Shown piece by piece: positions 63,938 through 64,000 of a stretch of DNA of 64,000 bases. The notes under the pieces are model-generated. The model worked only from the letters and a program-made list of their open reading frames with translations. It had not been told where the DNA came from and ran no database searches. The DNA is from Peribacillus simplex (lineage in GTDB: Bacteria; Bacillota; Bacilli; Bacillales; DSM-1321). A program made the translations under genes and the position numbers. The stretch's first letter is position 1. Each line of letters starts with the position of its first letter. Where the stretch lies: the NCBI RefSeq assembly GCF_001542915.1, contig NZ_LNNH01000028.1:105455-169454 (forward strand), read 5' to 3'.

Positions 63938-64000
63938 TTAAGCCGTTTTAGGACCTTGCCATGTCCAAGTGGCCATCTTCTTTACATTCATGGCAGCGAA
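63938..64000 (-). CDS. Partial gene, C-terminal 20 residues of an unknown protein
   Basis: The minus-strand frame open to the window edge reads FAAMNVKKMATWTWQGPKTA then TAA. A terminator follows downstream. The fragment is too short to identify; it is listed because the frame is open, is amphipathic-like and ends next to a terminator. Confidence 0.4.
   Translation of the reverse strand, partial: FAAMNVKKMATWTWQGPKTA

Noticed and set aside
1..64000. CRISPR arrays, tRNA/rRNA, prophage or IS elements
   Set aside because: No regularly spaced repeats, cloverleaf sequences, transposase or integrase genes were seen.

Overview
The window looks like chromosomal DNA of a low-GC, endospore-forming Bacillaceae bacterium. 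It carries an alpha/beta-type SASP gene, two putative spore-coat DUF2642 genes, the glgBCDA order, pdxS-pdxT opposite a MocR regulator, an S-box-controlled cysH operon, AGGAGG-type ribosome binding sites, many TTG/GTG starts and dense intrinsic terminators. Gene content and the recurrent terminator and repeat sequences suggest the Peribacillus/Bacillus simplex neighbourhood; this is inference, not proof. I found no rRNA or tRNA genes, CRISPR array, transposase or prophage.

Layout. 1-1.6 kb: part of a quaternary-amine (OpuC-type) ABC importer. 1.7-9.4 kb: an acyl-CoA dehydrogenase with its own promoter and cre-like site, then a sugar-acid catabolic operon (SAF subunit, UxaA-type dehydratase, SDR, FAH-fold hydrolase, MFS symporter) divergent from an AraC regulator. 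9.7-17.3 kb: housekeeping and unknown genes, including a J-domain protein with duplicated N-terminal HTH-like repeats, ExoA and cardiolipin synthase. 17.5-24.4 kb: glgB-C-D-A with a short GH15-type hydrolase upstream. 24.8-28 kb: Mug glycosylase, two DUF2642 genes, and a divergent small ORF plus glycosyltransferase. 28.2-36.4 kb: sulfate assimilation to sulfide plus siroheme synthesis (yezD, cysH, sat, cysC, sulfite reductase, DUF3906, sumT, sirB, sirC) behind one SAM riboswitch; a TauE/SafE permease follows the operon terminator. 36.6-40.6 kb: FMN reductase and PLP synthesis (pdxS, pdxT, divergent pdxR). 40.6-52.2 kb: D-serine ammonia-lyase, fused PabB-PabC, two luciferase-like monooxygenases, an SF1 helicase, oligopeptidase F, azoreductase and a YqcI/YcgG protein. 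52.4-64 kb: SASP, iron-type alcohol dehydrogenase, an R2-like ligand-binding oxidase (R2lox) divergent from a GAF-LuxR regulator, an APH-fold kinase, branched-chain aminotransferase, AI-2E-type permease, YueI, L,D-transpeptidase and several small genes.

How genes work together. In the sulfur operon Sat and CysC activate sulfate, CysH reduces it to sulfite, the siroheme enzyme reduces sulfite to sulfide, and SumT/SirB/SirC make that enzyme's cofactor. The glg genes make and branch glycogen, but the usual phosphorylase GlgP is absent after glgA. The sugar-acid operon resembles a non-phosphorylative route (dehydrate, oxidise, hydrolyse) whose substrate is unknown.

Most novel-looking items: the R2lox/LuxR pair with two direct repeats exactly 20 bp apart, the UxaA-SDR-FAH operon, the HTH-repeat/J-domain protein, two tiny genes near 61.5 kb, and a repeated family of near-identical terminators. 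Start codons were chosen from visible ribosome binding sites, so several genes are shorter than their longest open frame.
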